From Megascapheus bottae (taxonomy: Eukaryota; Chordata; Mammalia; Rodentia; Geomyidae): DNA of 64,000 bases. Below the pieces are notes generated by a model. The model was not told the origin of the DNA and made no database searches. It saw only the letters and a list, made by a program, of their open reading frames with translations. Location: NCBI GenBank assembly GCA_024803745.1, contig JANJXV010000013.1, positions 58,062,602 through 58,126,601 of the forward strand. The letters run 5' to 3'. A program made the position numbers and the translations under genes. Positions 60,344 through 64,000 of the stretch are shown piece after piece (the first letter of the stretch is position 1; each line of letters starts with the position of its first letter).

Positions 60344-61317
60344 GTGAGTGGCCCGGGGGCCCGCGGAGGCCGGGGAGGGGCGGCCTCCCGGGCGGGGCGG
60401 CCCCGCGGGGCCCGGGCTCGTCGGACTCCAGCCCGCCGTCGCCCTGGCGTGGGGGCCGCGCCGGGCCGGCCCGCCGGGCGCGCTTCCCGCACACGTGTCC
60501 CTCCGGAGAGCGGGCCGCGGGGGCGCGGGACCCCGCCGGAAGTGGAGGGCAGTTACGGCCGGGGCCGCCCGGGGGCGGAGGCCCGGCCCCGGCGCTCGCC
60601 GGCCCGGCAGCAGGACGGGGTGGACCTGCCGAGCGGAAGGGAGAGGAGGGCGCTCCGGGCCCCTCCGCCTTCCTCGGGAGTCGGAGGAGCGAGCGGTGGG
60701 CGCCATCAGGCCCGAGGGCGGCCGCCCGTGGCCTCAGTTTACCCAGCTGACGTGTCTGATGGAGACGGCGGAGGCGCGCCGCCCCTCCCCGGCCACACGG
60801 CCCTGGACCGGAGGGGAAAGGGCACTGCCCTCGCGGGCGGGAGGCTCGGAGGTCGAGGCCTCCATCACAGCCCGGGGCGGGGAGTCCAAGGGCCCTGGGT
60901 GCAAAGGGCGCGCCGAGTGCCGCCGCCGCCGCGCCCTCTGGACCTGCCGGGTGACAGCCCGGCCCCCCTTCCTGACCTTCCCGGGCGGACGGAGCGCTGC
61001 GTCCCGGCTCCCAGGCTGGCCTCGGTGCCCCCGGGAGTGGACGCGCCCCCTCCTTCCCTTCCTGGAGCCGCCGGAGCCGGTGCTGGCCCGAAGCGAAAGA
61101 GAAAGTCCCGAAAGTCCCCTGGCCCCGGACCCATCCCGCCGCGGGCGGGGCCGCTCCGCCCCACCTCCGCCCCACCTCCGCCGAGCCGGGCAGTGCGGGG
61201 GCCCCGGCGGCCCCGCCGCTGGCTCCTGACCCCCAGTCCTGCTGCTAGCGGAGGAGCCGGAGCCCCGCCCATGCCTGCCTCCCCCCCGGAGGTGGAGAGG
61301 GGCGGTCACCGGCTCAA

Positions 61318-62285
61318 CCCGGGAAGGGGCCCTGGGCTGCAGGGAGGAGACCCCAGTTTCCATCATCCAGGAGAGGCCCTGGGCTGCAGGGAGGAGACCC
61401 CAGTTTCCATCATCCAGGAGGGGCCCTGGGCTGCAGGGAGGAGACCCCAGTTTCCATCCATCCAGGAGAGGCCCTGGGCTGCAGGGAGGAGACCCCAGTT
61501 TCCATCCATCCGGGAAGGGGCCCTGGGGCTGCAGGGAGGAGACCCCAGTTTCCATCCATCCAGGAGAGGCCCTGGGCTGCAGGGAGGAGACCCCAGTTTC
61601 CATCATCCAGGAGGGGCCCTGGGCTGCAGGGAGGAGACCCCAGTTTCCATCCATCCAGGAGAGGCCCTGGGCTGCAGGGAGGAGACCCCAGTTTCCATCC
61701 ATCCGGGAAGGGGCCCTGGGGCTGCAGGGAGGAGACCCCAGTTTCCATCCATCCAGGAGAGGCCCTGGGCTGCAGGGAGGAGACCCCAGTTTCCATCATC
61801 CAGGAGAGGCCCTGGGCTGCAGGGAGGAGACCCCAGTTTCCATCATCCAGGAGGGGCCCTGGGCTGCAGGGAGGAGACCCCATTTTCCATCCATTCGGGA
61901 AGGGGCCCTGGGGCTGCAGGGAGGAGACCCCAGTTTCCATCCATCCGGGAAGGGGCCCTGGGCTGCAGGGAGGAGACCCCAGTTTCCATCATCCAGGAGG
62001 GGCCCTGGGCTGCAGGGAGGAGACCCCAGTTTCCATCATCCAGGAGGGGCCCTGGGCTGCAGGGAGGAGACCCCAGTTTCCATCATCCAGGAGGGGCCCT
62101 GGGCTGCAGGGAGGAGACCCCAGTTTCCATCCATCCAGGAGGGGCCCTGGGGCTGCAGGGAGGAGACCCCAGTTTCAATCCATCCAGGAGGGGCCCTGGG
62201 CTGCAGGGAGGAGACCCCAGTTTTCATCCATCCGGGAAGGGGCCCTGGGGCTGCAGGGAGGAGACCCCAGTTTCCATCCTGAGAA
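61318..62285 (+). repeat. SLC25A22: ~47-52-bp minisatellite in SLC25A22 intron 1
   Basis: About 20 units of GGCCCTGGGCTGCAGGGAGG + AGACCCCAGTTTCCATC, with variable CATCATCC/CATCCATCC and GAGAGG/GAAGGG/GAGGGG steps. It ends about 380 bp before the next exon and does not copy an exon edge. Confidence 0.97.
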
Positions 62286-62796
62286 GGGCTGGGCCCATTT
62301 GCCCTACTTAGCTCAAGGATGGAAGGACAGTCACCAGAGCCTGGTCCCGGGTTGAGGTACCTCTGAGCCAGAAGCGCCTGGCCCTTTAAAAGCTGGAGCT
62401 TGCTGGTGCACAGGGGAGCTTGTGCGTGCCTCTGCGCCTGCGTGGCCAGGCTGGCTGGAGAGGCCTCCGATGCTTGGCCCTGCGCTGGGAAGGCACTGAG
62501 GGGCACCAGGTGGCTGGCTGCAGGATGGGTGACCTCCCTTCCCTCTGTGTTCACCGCGCTGGCCTGGGACTGGGGCGGAGGGGCTTGGCCAAGGGGCCGG
62601 GGCGCGGCCCAGTGGGTTGGGGAGGGCTTTGTCCTTCTCTTACTTTGTCTCCTCTTCCTTCCAGGTGTCGGCCTCCTGGAAGTACCCCTAGAGGTGGAGG
62701 GCCGCCCTCCCCTTGGTTCTGCCCACCTGCCTCGGATCTGCAGCCCCGCCGCCGATCCCCTCCACCTGCCCTGCCCTGCCCTGCAAGCTGAGTTAA

Positions 62797-64000
<1,204 letters not shown>

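Noticed and set aside
59852..62311. 819-aa plus-strand frame across the SLC25A22 promoter and intron 1
   Set aside because: It crosses a CpG island, a GC-box array and a ~48-bp minisatellite, with no recognisable domain.

Overview
The window is nuclear DNA from a rodent, most likely a geomyoid (kangaroo rat, pocket mouse or pocket gopher). Split genes with GT-AG introns and CpG-island promoters show a mammal. Dozens of composite SINEs pair a tRNA-Ala/ID-like left monomer with a shared right monomer, which matches the IDL-Geo family described only from Geomyoidea. The gene order matches human 11p15.5 in reverse: CHID1, TSPAN4, POLR2L, CD151, CRACR2B, PNPLA2, RPLP2, PIDD1, SLC25A22. I joined exons by splice consensus and by recall of the human proteins; no alignment was run.

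Layout. 1-4930: last introns and last three coding exons of CHID1 (+). 5810-13128: TSPAN4 (-), with a predicted untranslated first exon near 19.8 kb. 13.7-19.35 kb: simple repeats, SINEs and a 1.8-kb GT-rich VNTR. 20042-21328: POLR2L (+), head to head with TSPAN4. 22856-27.3 kb: CD151 (-). 28496-32.8 kb: CRACR2B (-). 35054-40.5 kb: PNPLA2 (-). 41-46.4 kb: SINE-dense intergenic DNA with a solo LTR. 46515-48.87 kb: RPLP2 (-), sharing a CpG island with the predicted PIDD1 first exon. 49.5-52.7 kb: SINEs inside PIDD1 intron 1. 53504-59798: PIDD1 (+) coding exons. 60.1-64.0 kb: SLC25A22 (+), cut by the window edge in its fourth coding exon.

The genes are housekeeping or membrane genes sharing a neighbourhood, not a pathway: a chitinase-like lysosomal protein, two tetraspanins, an RNA polymerase subunit, a CRAC-channel regulator paralogue, adipose triglyceride lipase, a ribosomal stalk protein, the PIDDosome scaffold and the mitochondrial glutamate carrier. 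Seven of the nine are complete with intact frames: TSPAN4 238 aa, POLR2L 67, CD151 253, CRACR2B 392, PNPLA2 484, RPLP2 115, PIDD1 903.

The most unusual signal is a recurring architecture. Intronic minisatellites begin exactly at an exon edge, and every unit carries a copy of that edge with its splice site. In PNPLA2 intron 1, CD151 intron 1 and CRACR2B intron 7 the donor is multiplied. In PIDD1 intron 3 the acceptor is multiplied 11 times at an exact 78-bp period, in frame and without stops. PIDD1 intron 5 has a related array abutting its acceptor. I know of no named class for this.
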